A stretch of 64,000 nt of DNA, from assembly GCA_026705465.1 (NCBI GenBank), contig JAPPAP010000001.1:83280-147279 (forward strand). The letters run 5' to 3'. This DNA is from a bacterium (GTDB lineage Bacteria > Actinomycetota > Acidimicrobiia > Acidimicrobiales > Bin134). Position 1 is the stretch's first letter. Each line of letters begins with the position of its first letter. Position numbers and translations under genes: made by a program. Positions 49,405-58,807 of the stretch are shown piece by piece. The notes beneath the pieces were generated by a model. The model made no database searches, was not told the origin of the DNA, and saw nothing but the letters and a program-made list of their open reading frames with translations.

Positions 49405-50439
49405 ATGAAGGCGATGCGATACCACGAGCCCGGCGGTCCCGAGGTGCTCTGCTACGAAGAAGTGCCCGATCCTGAGCCGGGACCGGTGGACGTGGTGGTG
49501 GACGTAGTCGCTACTGCGCTGAACCGGTTGGACGTGGTGCAGCGCAATGGCTGGTTCACCATGCCCGGCTTCACCCTTCCCCACATCGCCGGCATGGACG
49601 TTGCCGGGGTTGTATCGGAGGTCGGCACGGAGGTCGACGGCGTGGCCGTCGGCGACCGGGTAGTGGTGGACCCGTCAATGGCCGGGGTGGACGACCGCTC
49701 CAAGTTGGGCGACCGGGGCGATCTCTATGGCGAGCTGGGCATCATCGGGGCCACTGTCGACGGGGGCTACGCCGAGCGATGTCTGGTGCCAGCCTCACAC
49801 GTCTACCCAGTGCCCCACGCCATGTCGTTGGAGGCCGCCGCCACCTTCCCCACCTGCTACCTCACCGCCGCCCATGGGCTGTTCGAAGTGGGTGGCCTAA
49901 CCGCGGGGGAGACGGTGATGATTCACGCCGCCGGGTCGGGCGTGTCGGTGGCCGCCATCCAGTTTGCCGTGCATGCCGGGGCCACGGTCCTGGCCACCGC
50001 GGGCACCGACGAGAAATGTCAGCGCGCCCTTGAACTAGGGGCCTCCCATGCGCTCAACAACCGGACCGGCGATGTGGCGGGGTGGGCTCGGGAGCTGACC
50101 GCCGGAGCGGGGGTGGACATGGTGTTCGACCATGTCGGCACCGCCCTGTTCGGCCCGTCGCTATTCGCACTGGGTATCGGCGGGCGGCTGGTGAACTGCG
50201 GCAACTCCTCCGGCGATGAGGCGGTCATACCGTCGCTGGGCTACGTGTTCCACTCCGGCATCAAGATCCTGGGTTCCGATCCCTATCGCCCTGAAGAGTT
50301 TGGCCCGGCATGGGACACGTTCTGTGGCAGCGGTTTCACCGCCGCGGTCGACTCGGTGTTCGATTTGGCCGACGCCGCCGACGCCCAGGCCAAGATGCTG
50401 GCCAGCGACTTCTTCGGCAAGATCCTGCTGAAGCCCTGA
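49405..50439 (+). CDS. Zinc-type medium-chain dehydrogenase/quinone oxidoreductase
   Basis: A 344-residue MDR enzyme. LPHIAGMDVAGVVSEVGTEV is the N-terminal domain motif, ATFPTCYLTAAHGLFEVGGL and VMIHAAGSGVSVAAIQFA mark the Rossmann cofactor domain. The catalytic zinc Cys and structural zinc Cys cluster of classical alcohol dehydrogenases are absent, so a zinc-free quinone or enoyl reductase is likely. A GGAGA ribosome site precedes the ATG at 49405. Confidence 0.87.
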   Translation: MKAMRYHEPGGPEVLCYEEVPDPEPGPVDVVVDVVATALNRLDVVQRNGWFTMPGFTLPHIAGMDVAGVVSEVGTEVDGVAVGDRVVVDPSMAGVDDRSKLGDRGDLYGELGIIGATVDGGYAERCLVPASHVYPVPHAMSLEAAATFPTCYLTAAHGLFEVGGLTAGETVMIHAAGSGVSVAAIQFAVHAGATVLATAGTDEKCQRALELGASHALNNRTGDVAGWARELTAGAGVDMVFDHVGTALFGPSLFALGIGGRLVNCGNSSGDEAVIPSLGYVFHSGIKILGSDPYRPEEFGPAWDTFCGSGFTAAVDSVFDLADAADAQAKMLASDFFGKILLKP

Positions 50440-50452
50440 TCCAAGCGTCGAA

Positions 50453-51565
50453 GTGGCTGATTCCCCGTATCCCGAACTGAAGAAGTCACATGTTCCCGAG
50501 CGCGTGGGCCGCCCATGGACCGACTACAAACCGCCGCCATCGGCCCCAGTGTGGGCGGTGATCAGCGGGTTTGGCTCCTATCACGTGCTGGTCGCCGCCC
50601 TGGAGTTAGGGGTGTTCGATGCCTTGGCCGCCCGCGGTGCCGCTCCTGGGGTTCCTCCGGTGGAGACGGCCAAGGGGCTGGCCGAGAGCTTGGGGGTTTC
50701 TGCGCCTCACCTGGAAGCCCTGCTTGACTCCCTGGCGGTGCTCGGACTGTTGGAGCGGGTGGGCGGCCGATACAGCCTGAACGACCCCGCGGCCCGCTAT
50801 CTCACCACCGACGGAGCAGCATCGATGGCCTCGCTTGTGCCGGTGGCCCCCGGTCCGCTGGACAACTGGTCCCGGTTGGCCGACACCATCCGGGCGGGAC
50901 GGCCTGCCGAGGCGATCGACAACGATCCGGCCGACTTCTACCGACCCCTGGTGGAGGGCACGTTCACCACCATGCTCCGAGCCGCCACCCGGGCCGACTT
51001 CCAGGTGCGCTACAGCGCCATGACCGCGCCTCGGGTGCTGGACCTAGGGGCGGGCGGGGCCCCCTGGGCCGTCGCCGTGCTGAAAGCGTGTCCCGGAGCC
51101 ACCGCGGTCATCAACGACCTCGACGGGGTGATCGAGGTAGCCCAGCGAACCACCGCCGAACACGGTGTGGCCGACCGGTGCGAGTTCCGCCCCGGCGACT
51201 TCCACACCATCGAAATCGAGTCCGAAGGCTACGACATGGTGGTGCTGGGTCATGTCTGCCGCACCGAAGGCCCCGTTGGCGCCCGACAACTCATCGCCCG
51301 AGCGGCCGACGCGCTGCGCCCCGAGGGACGATTGCTACTGGCCGACTACTTTGTCGCCCCCGAGCCCCAGTGGAGCCCCCACAGCGTGCTCATGGGTATG
51401 ACCATGATGGCCAGCACCATCCACGGTTTCCCCATAACCGCGGCGCAGGTCGCTGAATGGCTGCGCGATGCCGGCTTCGAGACCCTCCGCCTTATCGAAC
51501 CCATCGGCCATCAGTTTGTCTATACCGCCACCAAACCCCTCAAGCCAAGAGCAGAGGGTCCATGA
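50453..51565 (+). CDS. SAM-dependent O-methyltransferase (family 2 type)
   Basis: A 370-residue enzyme with the plant-type O-methyltransferase layout: an N-terminal winged-helix dimerisation domain (LGVFDALAARG, ESLGVSAPHLEALLDSLAVL) and a C-terminal Rossmann methyltransferase domain (SAM motif RVLDLGAGGAPWAVAVLK near 197). DMVVLGHVCRTEG is a region near the active site; a conserved catalytic His is expected here (VLGHV). It would methylate a hydroxyl group of a small molecule. GTG start 50453, 13 bp after the MDR gene. Confidence 0.85.
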   Translation: MADSPYPELKKSHVPERVGRPWTDYKPPPSAPVWAVISGFGSYHVLVAALELGVFDALAARGAAPGVPPVETAKGLAESLGVSAPHLEALLDSLAVLGLLERVGGRYSLNDPAARYLTTDGAASMASLVPVAPGPLDNWSRLADTIRAGRPAEAIDNDPADFYRPLVEGTFTTMLRAATRADFQVRYSAMTAPRVLDLGAGGAPWAVAVLKACPGATAVINDLDGVIEVAQRTTAEHGVADRCEFRPGDFHTIEIESEGYDMVVLGHVCRTEGPVGARQLIARAADALRPEGRLLLADYFVAPEPQWSPHSVLMGMTMMASTIHGFPITAAQVAEWLRDAGFETLRLIEPIGHQFVYTATKPLKPRAEGP

Positions 51566-51677
51566 ATGGATGGTGACGCAAGGGCGGTGGGTGGCTCCGA
51601 GGCCAGGACTCGGCGCCCGAGCCGCCTCGGAGACAGGACCCGCCGCCCGGACGCATACGATCATCTGAAGGAGCATC

Positions 51678-53066
51678 ATGCCGGAACACATCGACACTCT
51701 CATCAAAGCCTGGTACGTCGTCACCATGAACCCGACCCGCGATGTCATCCACCACGGCGCCGTTGCCATCAGAGGCAACCAGATTGTCGACGTGGGCAAG
51801 GCGTCCGATCTGGAGGCGCGCTACCAGGCAGCCGAGACAGTGGGAGGCGACCGGTTCGTGGTCACTCCGGGGCTAGTCAACACCCACATTCACATCACCG
51901 GCGAGCCCCTCACTCGGGGCTACGTTCCCGACGACACTCCGTTCGAGGAGAACGTGTTCCAGTGGTTGTGCCCGCTGTACTCGGTCTACACCGCCGAGGA
52001 GGAGCGCTTGTCAGGCCAGCTGGCGGCGGTGGAGATGCTCAAGTCGGGTACCACCTGTTTCTTGGAGGCGGGCACCATCCGGTTTGTCGACGAGGTGATG
52101 GACGGTTTGGACGAGGCCGGTATCCGGGGCCGAATCGGCAAGTGGGTGTGGGATCTACCGCCCGAGCCCAGCGTGTACCGCCAAGACACTGACGAGGCCA
52201 TTGCCAACCTGCGTGACACCGTCGAGAGGTTCAAGGGCGCGGCCGGAGGGCGGTTGGGAGCATGGTCGATGGTGGTAGGACACACCACCTGTTCCGACCC
52301 CCTGTGGCAGGCGGCGCGGGCCGCCGCTGATGAGTTCGAGGTGGGACTCAGCTTCCACATGTCTCCGGCCACGTTGGACCCCGACAGCTTCATCGCCGCC
52401 TTCGGCCAGCGGCCCATGGTGCATCTGGAGGAGTTGGGGGTGCTGGGCGACGACACCGCTATCACCCACTGTGTGCATGTCGATGATCAGGAGATCCAGC
52501 TTCTGGCCGATGCGGGATCGACAGTGGTCCACTGTCCCACCACCGCACTGAAGGTGAGCTACGGGGTGACCCAGATCGGGAAGATGCCTGAGATGGTCAC
52601 CGCGGGGGTCAACGTGAGCTTGGGGACCGATGGCAACAACGCCTCCAACTACTCCGATCTGATGCGGGCCACCTATTTGGTGGCTGGGCTGTTCAAGGAT
52701 GCTCGCATGGATCCCCAGATGTTCCCGGCAGAGATGGCCTACGAGATGGCCACCCTGGGCGGGGCCCGAACCATGCTGATGGAAGACCAGATCGGCTCGC
52801 TGGAGCCGGGAAAGCTGGCCGACGTGGTGCTCCATGACACCGACCGCCCCGAATGGCGGCCGTTGCTGAACGTGATAAACCAGCTTGTCTGGTCAGCCGA
52901 TGGCCGGGGCGTTCACACCGTTTTCGTGGATGGCCGCAAAGTGGTGGACGCTGGCCGCATGACCACCATCGACGAAGAAACCTTCTACGCCCGCTGTCAA
53001 CAGGCGGGAGAGGCCGTGGTGGGTCGATCCGGCCTCCCCGACAAGGCCAAGTTTCCCATTTGGTAG
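51678..53066 (+). CDS. Amidohydrolase, TrzA/AtzA-like (chlorohydrolase/deaminase family)
   Basis: A 462-residue enzyme. Metal ligands of the subtype III amidohydrolases are all present: His-x-His in VNTHIHITGEPLTRG (about 73), His in LSFHMSPAT, His in TAITHCVHVDD and Asp in LGTDGNNASNYSD. Family members deaminate or dechlorinate N-heterocycles such as adenosine, guanine, cytosine or s-triazines. A GGAG ribosome site precedes ATG 51678. Together with HyuAB and the BMP importer it supports breakdown of a nitrogen ring compound. Confidence 0.9.
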   Translation: MPEHIDTLIKAWYVVTMNPTRDVIHHGAVAIRGNQIVDVGKASDLEARYQAAETVGGDRFVVTPGLVNTHIHITGEPLTRGYVPDDTPFEENVFQWLCPLYSVYTAEEERLSGQLAAVEMLKSGTTCFLEAGTIRFVDEVMDGLDEAGIRGRIGKWVWDLPPEPSVYRQDTDEAIANLRDTVERFKGAAGGRLGAWSMVVGHTTCSDPLWQAARAAADEFEVGLSFHMSPATLDPDSFIAAFGQRPMVHLEELGVLGDDTAITHCVHVDDQEIQLLADAGSTVVHCPTTALKVSYGVTQIGKMPEMVTAGVNVSLGTDGNNASNYSDLMRATYLVAGLFKDARMDPQMFPAEMAYEMATLGGARTMLMEDQIGSLEPGKLADVVLHDTDRPEWRPLLNVINQLVWSADGRGVHTVFVDGRKVVDAGRMTTIDEETFYARCQQAGEAVVGRSGLPDKAKFPIW

Positions 53067-53078
53067 CCGAGAAGGTAC

Positions 53079-54743
53079 TTAGGAGTACAGCTCGCGCTTG
53101 ACCACTTTGCCAGCAGGGTTGCGGGGGAGGGGGGTGGGGCGGATTTCCCAAATGGTGGGGATCTTGTAGGGGGCCAGCACCTCCCCACACCAGGCGGCTA
53201 GGTCACCGGGGTCTGGCGCGGCGTCGTTGAGCACAACCACGGCTTTGACTTCTTGGCCCATCTCGGGATGGTCCACGCCGAACACGGCTGACTCGGCCAC
53301 GGACGGATGGGCGTCGAGGCGGTACTCGATCTCGATGGGGTAAATGTTCTCGGCGTTGCGCAGGATCATGTCCCGGGCTCGGGAGTTGATATAGAGGTAG
53401 CCGTCGTCGTCGAAGCGGCCGATGTCGCCGGTGTTGAGCCACCGATCCTCGTCGATGGCCGCCGCAGTGGCTTCAGGGTCGTTCCAGTACTCGAGCATGG
53501 TGTAGGCGCTGCGGCACCAGATATCGCCCTCCTGTCCTGTGGGCAGCACCTGGCCGTCGGGGTCTCGTATCTCGGCTTCGAATCCGATGGCCACCCGACC
53601 GCAGGAGGTGGGACGCTCTCGGTACTCGGCACCGCCAATGGTGGCGACCACCGCCACCGACTCCGACGATCCGTATCCCATCCCCACCGCGGGAGCGGCG
53701 TTGGGGAAGGCCTGTCGCATCAGGTCTTGCACCGCGGGGCTGGCCGGCGCACCGCCGAAGCCCACGTTGACCACGCTGGAGGTGTCGAACTCGTCGAAGC
53801 GGGGGTGGTTCACCAGCCGGGAGCCGATGCTGCCTAGAGCGGCGAAGGCAGTGACGCCTTCATCCTGGATGAGCTGGAGCACCGCCTCAGGATCAAAACG
53901 GCCTCGGCGGTACACGATCTTGGCTCCGGTGACCATGTTGATGAGGGTGGTGCCGTATAGACCGGATACGTGGAACAGCGGCGATGTGCCCAAGGTGATC
54001 GCCTGGGCTGGAGGGCTGGGGGCGGAGCCGTCGTCGGAAGGGGGGTTGGTGCGGAGCTCGGTGAACACTCGCACCGCCCCATTCATCATGGTGGACTGCA
54101 CGAAGCCGATCAGCCCCCGATGCGAACCCACCGCCCCTTTGGGACGTCCGGTAGTACCGCTGGTGAACAGGATTACCGCGGGGTCGTCCTCGGCCAAGGT
54201 CACGTCGATGTCGTCAAGGGCCGCCCCTTTGCCTGTCGCGATGAAATCTGCCCAGTCGTCTTCGATCACCAGACACGGGGCATCGGTGTTCCCCGAGCCG
54301 GAGCGCTCGAGACGGGCACGGTCGGCGATCACCAGTGCGGGGTCGCTGAGCTCGGTGGCATAGTCCACCTCATCGGTGGTCCACCAGCCGTTGTAGGCGG
54401 ACACGATGGCCCCGATGCTGGTGGCGGCGAAGAACCCCACCACCCACTCGGGGCAGTTAGCGGCGAAGATGGCTACCCGGTCGCCGTGACCGACACCTCG
54501 CTGCTGCAATGCGGCAGCCGCGGCCGCTACTTGAGAGATGAAGTCCTCGAAGGTGTGCCGCTGGTTTTCCAACACCAAAAACTCCCGGTCGCCGAAGTTG
54601 GCGGTGTTGGCCACCATCTCCCGCAGCGAGCGCATCCGGCTGGCGAACACTGCCGCCTGCTGCCCTAGCACCTCCTCGGTGGTCAGCTCGAACAATCCGC
54701 CCGACCCGGTCAGCTCTTGGATCACGTCCTCTCGAATACCCAC
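53079..54743 (-). CDS. AMP-dependent acyl-CoA synthetase (class I)
   Basis: A 554-residue ligase. ILFTSGTTGRPKGAVGSHRG (near 192) is the AMP-binding signature, GMGYGSSESVAVVATIGG the A5 region, WLNTGDIGRFDDDGYLYINSRARD the A7-A8 hinge and NPAGKVVKREL the A10 lysine at the C-terminus. It probably activates fatty or aromatic acids for the thiolase and dehydrogenases at 54.8-58.4 kb, from which it is divergent (80 bp gap to 54824). It starts GTG at 54743 and converges with the amidohydrolase 12 bp away. Confidence 0.9.
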   Translation of the reverse strand: MGIREDVIQELTGSGGLFELTTEEVLGQQAAVFASRMRSLREMVANTANFGDREFLVLENQRHTFEDFISQVAAAAAALQQRGVGHGDRVAIFAANCPEWVVGFFAATSIGAIVSAYNGWWTTDEVDYATELSDPALVIADRARLERSGSGNTDAPCLVIEDDWADFIATGKGAALDDIDVTLAEDDPAVILFTSGTTGRPKGAVGSHRGLIGFVQSTMMNGAVRVFTELRTNPPSDDGSAPSPPAQAITLGTSPLFHVSGLYGTTLINMVTGAKIVYRRGRFDPEAVLQLIQDEGVTAFAALGSIGSRLVNHPRFDEFDTSSVVNVGFGGAPASPAVQDLMRQAFPNAAPAVGMGYGSSESVAVVATIGGAEYRERPTSCGRVAIGFEAEIRDPDGQVLPTGQEGDIWCRSAYTMLEYWNDPEATAAAIDEDRWLNTGDIGRFDDDGYLYINSRARDMILRNAENIYPIEIEYRLDAHPSVAESAVFGVDHPEMGQEVKAVVVLNDAAPDPGDLAAWCGEVLAPYKIPTIWEIRPTPLPRNPAGKVVKRELYS

Positions 54744-54823
54744 GGCTCAGAACCCTAATCAGTTGCTGCCGTTCGACCGGCTTCAACGGGCTGAATCGGG
54801 GGTTGAGGCTCTATCGTGGGACC

Positions 54824-55999
54824 ATGACTGAAGTCGTCATCGTCGAGGCCGTTCGCTCCCCGGTTGGCAAGCGAAACGGCGGTTTGTCCTCCGTTCATCC
54901 CACTTCGTTGCTCAGCCAGGTGCAGTCGGCCGCAGTGGAGCGGTCGGAGATCGATCCTGCCGCCATCGGGCAGGTGGTCGGCGGCTGTGTGGACCAACTC
55001 GGCGCCCAGGCCATGAATGTCACCCGCACTGCGTGGCTCACCGCCGGGCTGCCTGAAGAAACGGCATGCAGCACCGTGGACTCCCAGTGCGGATCCTCGC
55101 AGCACGCGGTGAATCTGGCCTACAGCCTGGTGAAATCCGGGGTGGAAGACGCGGTGCTGGCCTGCGGCGTGGAGAGCATGAGCATCGTGCCCATCGGGTC
55201 GAACGCCACCGCCGAAGGAGTGGGCAAGCCGATAACTCGCGACTACTTCGCCCACTATGAGTTCACCTCCCAGTTCGAAGGCGCCGAGCGGATGGCCGAC
55301 AAGTGGGGGATCACCCGGGAGGACTGCGACCGTTTCGGCCTCTCGTCCCAGCAGCGGGCAGCCCGGGCCTGGGACGAGGGTCGGTTCGAGACCCAGATCG
55401 TGCCCATCGAGGCCCCGGTGCTGGATGAAGACGGCAAAAGGACCGGTGAGGAGGTAACCGTCAGCGTCGATGAGGGCATGCGGGAGACCACCTTGGAAGG
55501 GCTGGCCACCCTCAAGCCGGTGGCTCGGCCCGACGGCGTCCACACCGCGGGGTCGTCGTCGCAGATTTCCGACGGGGCTGGCGCAGTGTTGATGACCACC
55601 GCCGAGCGGGCTGAGCAGCTCGGCCTCACCCCCAGGGCCCGAGTGGCCGAGACCTGTTTGGTGGGATGCGATCCAGTGCTGATGCTGGAAGGTCCGATTC
55701 CGGCCACCCGTCGGCTGCTGGAACGGTCTGGGTTGGCTATGGACGACATCGATGTGGTGGAGATCAACGAGGCGTTCGCCTCGGTGGTTTTGTGCTGGGC
55801 CGCAGAATTGGAGCCCGACATGGAGCGGGTGAATCCCAACGGCGGCGCTATCGCCCTGGGCCACCCGCTGGGGGGCACCGGGTCGATCTTGGTGACCAAG
55901 GCCCTACACGAACTGGAGCGCACCGACGGCCAGTGGGGGCTGATCACCATGTGCTGCGGAGGCGGCCTGGGTACCGGGACCCTGATCGAAAGGCTCTGA
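54824..55999 (+). CDS. Acetyl-CoA acyltransferase (thiolase)
   Basis: A 391-residue thiolase with all catalytic residues: nucleophile Cys in STVDSQCGSSQHAVNLA (near 90), the His of NPNGGAIALGHPLGGTGS (near 347) and the C-terminal Cys in ITMCCGGGLGTG. It cleaves 3-ketoacyl-CoA in beta-oxidation. In contrast, the thiolase-like protein at 2738 lacks the nucleophile. ATG 54824 gives the family's usual N-terminus (VVIVEAVRSPVGKRNG). It leads a run of beta-oxidation genes. Confidence 0.93.
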   Translation: MTEVVIVEAVRSPVGKRNGGLSSVHPTSLLSQVQSAAVERSEIDPAAIGQVVGGCVDQLGAQAMNVTRTAWLTAGLPEETACSTVDSQCGSSQHAVNLAYSLVKSGVEDAVLACGVESMSIVPIGSNATAEGVGKPITRDYFAHYEFTSQFEGAERMADKWGITREDCDRFGLSSQQRAARAWDEGRFETQIVPIEAPVLDEDGKRTGEEVTVSVDEGMRETTLEGLATLKPVARPDGVHTAGSSSQISDGAGAVLMTTAERAEQLGLTPRARVAETCLVGCDPVLMLEGPIPATRRLLERSGLAMDDIDVVEINEAFASVVLCWAAELEPDMERVNPNGGAIALGHPLGGTGSILVTKALHELERTDGQWGLITMCCGGGLGTGTLIERL

Positions 56000-56017
56000 T
56001 GGCTCTCTCGTCAGGGA

Positions 56018-57187
56018 ATGGACAAGGCTGAGCAAATGGCCACCGACGCCGGATTGGCCGACGAGCTGGTCGGCGCCATCCGAACCTGGGTGGATCGGGA
56101 GGTCATCCCCAATGCCTCCGATCTGGAGCACGCCGATGAGTTTCCCGAGGCGATGTTCGCCCAGATGTGCGAGTTCGGCCTGTTCGGCGCCACCATCCCC
56201 GAGAACTACGGCGGGTTGGGGCTGGACGCCACCACCTACGCCCGCATCATTGAGGAACTGTCCCGGGGGTGGATGTCGCTGGCCGGCATCCTCAACACCC
56301 ACAAGATCGCCGCCACCATGATCGGGCGCTACGGCACTGACGAGCAGCGGGATCGCTTCTTGCCCCGCATGTGCGATGGGTCGGTGCGGTCGGCGTTTTC
56401 GCTATCGGAGCCCGACGCGGGTAGCGATACCCGCAACATCCGCTGTCGGGCGGTACCCGACGGCGATGAGTGGATCATCAACGGCACCAAGATGTGGGTG
56501 ACCAACGGCATGCGAGCCCAAATGGTCATGTTGTTGGCCCGAACCCCCGACGACCGCATTACCTGCTTCATTGTGGAGAAGGAGCCGGGACCTGGTGCCA
56601 ACGGCCTCACCGTGTCGCGCACCATTCCCAAGCTGGGCTACAAGGGTGTGGAGACGGTGGAGATGTCGTACGCCGACTTTCGGGTTCCCGATGCCAATGT
56701 ATTGGGCGGATCAGACGGTGTGGGCCACGGGCTGGGTTATGCCCTTTCGGCGTTGGAGTTGGGCCGGATCAACATCGCCGCCCGAGCGGTGGGGGTGGCC
56801 CAGGCCGCCTTCGAGGCGGCCATGAAGTATGCCCAGGAGCGGGAGACGTTCGGGCGGCCCATTTACGATCACCAGGCCATCGGGTTCAAGCTGGCCGAGA
56901 TGGCTACCAAGCTCCATGCCGCCCGACTGATGACCTATGACGCAGCCCATCGCTACGACTCAGGAGAGCGCATCGATCTCGAAGCGGGTATGGCCAAGCT
57001 GTTCGCCTCTGAGGCCGCCTTTGAGATCGCCTCTGACTCCCTGCGCATCCACGGGGGAAACGGCTACACCGAGGAGTATCCGGTAGAGCGCTATTTTCGG
57101 GACACTCCACTGATGATCATCGGTGAGGGGACCAGCGAAATCCAAAAGATGGTGATCGCCCGCCAACTGCGCGATCGGTACTCATAA
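56018..57187 (+). CDS. Acyl-CoA dehydrogenase
   Basis: A 389-residue FAD enzyme. FSLSEPDAGSDTRNIRCRA (near 128) is the substrate/FAD signature, RETFGRPIYDHQAIGFKLAEM the helical C-domain motif and EGTSEIQKMVIARQL at the C-terminus carries the catalytic Glu (EGTSEIQ). Its length and motifs match short/medium-chain dehydrogenases. It introduces the double bond in the first step of beta-oxidation, with electron transfer flavoprotein as acceptor. Confidence 0.93.
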   Translation: MDKAEQMATDAGLADELVGAIRTWVDREVIPNASDLEHADEFPEAMFAQMCEFGLFGATIPENYGGLGLDATTYARIIEELSRGWMSLAGILNTHKIAATMIGRYGTDEQRDRFLPRMCDGSVRSAFSLSEPDAGSDTRNIRCRAVPDGDEWIINGTKMWVTNGMRAQMVMLLARTPDDRITCFIVEKEPGPGANGLTVSRTIPKLGYKGVETVEMSYADFRVPDANVLGGSDGVGHGLGYALSALELGRINIAARAVGVAQAAFEAAMKYAQERETFGRPIYDHQAIGFKLAEMATKLHAARLMTYDAAHRYDSGERIDLEAGMAKLFASEAAFEIASDSLRIHGGNGYTEEYPVERYFRDTPLMIIGEGTSEIQKMVIARQLRDRYS

Positions 57188-57200
57188 GGAAGGGACTTCA

Positions 57201-58424
57201 GTGGCCGAGATTTCTGAAGATCAACTCCGGGAACGGGCCCGAAACCTGCTGGCTGACGTCGATCCTGCCGATGCAACGCAGTACGAGTTTCGGGGCACCC
57301 AGTTCGACCGAGGCCTGTCCCGGGTCGACTTTCCCGAAGGAAAAGGCGGGCTCGGCCTGTCTCCCAAGGCCCAAACCGTGGTGGACGAGGAACTGCGCAA
57401 GGGCAGTCGGTATTGGCACGATCTGAATGTCAACCCCATCGGTATCGGAATGGGCGCTCCCACTGTTTTGGCCCACGGCACCGAGGAGATGCACCACCGT
57501 CTGCTTCGGCCGCTGTTCACTGGCGAGGAGATTTGGTGCCAGATGTTCAGCGAACCGAGCGCGGGCTCCGATGTGGCCGGTTTGGCCTCCCGAGCCGAGC
57601 TCGACGGCGACGAATGGGTGGTCAACGGCCAAAAGGTGTGGACCTCACTGGCCCATCGGTCCCGATGGGGAATGCTGGTGGCTCGCACCGATCCCGACGC
57701 CCCCAAGCACCGGGGCCTTACCTATTTCGTGCTCGATATGACCCTGCCGGGGGTGGAGGTTCGTCCGCTCTACCAGATCACCGGCGAAGCCGAATTCAAC
57801 GAGGTATTTCTGAACGACGTTCGCATTCCCGACTCCATGCGGCTGGGGGAGCGGGGCCAGGGCTGGAATGTGGCCATCACCACCCTTATGAACGAACGAG
57901 TGGCGCTCGGCGGCGGGGTCCCTGAACGGGGCAGCGGGCTCATTGGCATTTTGGTGTCGGCTTGGGAGCAGCTTCAGGACCAAGCCGACGGTGTGGAGGC
58001 GGCTCGCCGTCAAGTGCTGCGAGATCGAATAGTTCGACTGTGGACCGAGGCTGAGATATTGCGGCTTACCAACTGGCGGGCTCGCACCCTGTCTTCGGCA
58101 GGGACACCTGGCCCCGAGGGATCGGTGGGCAAAGCGGTGTCGGCTGAATTGAACCAGCGAATCTATGAGTGCCTGATCGACGTCATGGGATCGGAGGCCA
58201 TGCTGTTCCCCCAGGGCTATCCGATGTCGAGGCCCGAACAGTCAGACGTTGCCTCCCACCGGAATGCCACTCCGGTCAAAGGCTTCCTGCGGTCGCGGGC
58301 CAACACCATCGAAGGCGGGACGTCTGAGGTGATGCGCAACATCTTGGGCGAGCGGGTGCTGGGCCTGCCCAAGGAGCCCGGTGTATACAAGGACACCCCT
58401 TGGAGCGAGATTCCCAGGAATTGA
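57201..58424 (+). CDS. Acyl-CoA dehydrogenase
   Basis: A 407-residue FAD enzyme. FSEPSAGSDVAGLASRAELDG is the FAD-binding region, VNGQKVWTSLAHRSRWGMLVART follows, and NTIEGGTSEVMRNILGERVLG near the end contains the catalytic base environment. It resembles the FadE-type subunits that in actinobacteria act on steroid side chains or branched acids, often with a partner dehydrogenase. The GTG at 57201 lies 13 bp after the previous stop, consistent with a pair; whether the two form a heterotetramer is unproven. Confidence 0.91.
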   Translation: MAEISEDQLRERARNLLADVDPADATQYEFRGTQFDRGLSRVDFPEGKGGLGLSPKAQTVVDEELRKGSRYWHDLNVNPIGIGMGAPTVLAHGTEEMHHRLLRPLFTGEEIWCQMFSEPSAGSDVAGLASRAELDGDEWVVNGQKVWTSLAHRSRWGMLVARTDPDAPKHRGLTYFVLDMTLPGVEVRPLYQITGEAEFNEVFLNDVRIPDSMRLGERGQGWNVAITTLMNERVALGGGVPERGSGLIGILVSAWEQLQDQADGVEAARRQVLRDRIVRLWTEAEILRLTNWRARTLSSAGTPGPEGSVGKAVSAELNQRIYECLIDVMGSEAMLFPQGYPMSRPEQSDVASHRNATPVKGFLRSRANTIEGGTSEVMRNILGERVLGLPKEPGVYKDTPWSEIPRN

Positions 58425-58429
58425 GAGGC

Positions 58430-58807
58430 ATGCCCATGGTTGATGCACAGCACATGCGCACCGTGATGGAACAGTACGCCGCCGCGGTGAGCGCCGGCGA
58501 CAAAGAGGCGATCGTGTCGTTTTACGCTCCCGATGGTTCATGCCAAGTGCCCGTTGGCGGGCCGGTACACGAGGGGATCGATGCCGTCCAGGCTTTCTAT
58601 GAGGGGAATGAGCTAGCTGAGACCCTGGTGTTGACCGGACCGGTGCGGGTGGCGGGCAATGAGGCCGCTGCCCCGATGGTGGCTCAGGTGTGTTTCGACG
58701 GGGTGGACTACGAACTCGATGTGGTGGACGTGGCCGTGTTCAACGACGACGGCTTGCTGACCTCGCTGCGGGCGTTCTTCTCGCTCGACGATCTGCGTGC
58801 TGTTTGA
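58430..58807 (+). CDS. SnoaL-like/steroid isomerase-fold protein
   Basis: A 125-residue NTF2-fold protein. MRTVMEQYAAAVSAGDKEAIVSFYAPDGS (the usual first helices) is followed by VHEGIDAVQAFYEG and DVAVFNDDGLLTSLRAFFSLDDL. Ketosteroid-isomerase-like residues (Tyr and Asp) are at the expected places, but the family is broad. It could be an isomerase, hydratase or binding protein. ATG 58430 or 58436 may be used. Its end overlaps the protease gene by 11 bp. Confidence 0.82.
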   Translation: MPMVDAQHMRTVMEQYAAAVSAGDKEAIVSFYAPDGSCQVPVGGPVHEGIDAVQAFYEGNELAETLVLTGPVRVAGNEAAAPMVAQVCFDGVDYELDVVDVAVFNDDGLLTSLRAFFSLDDLRAV

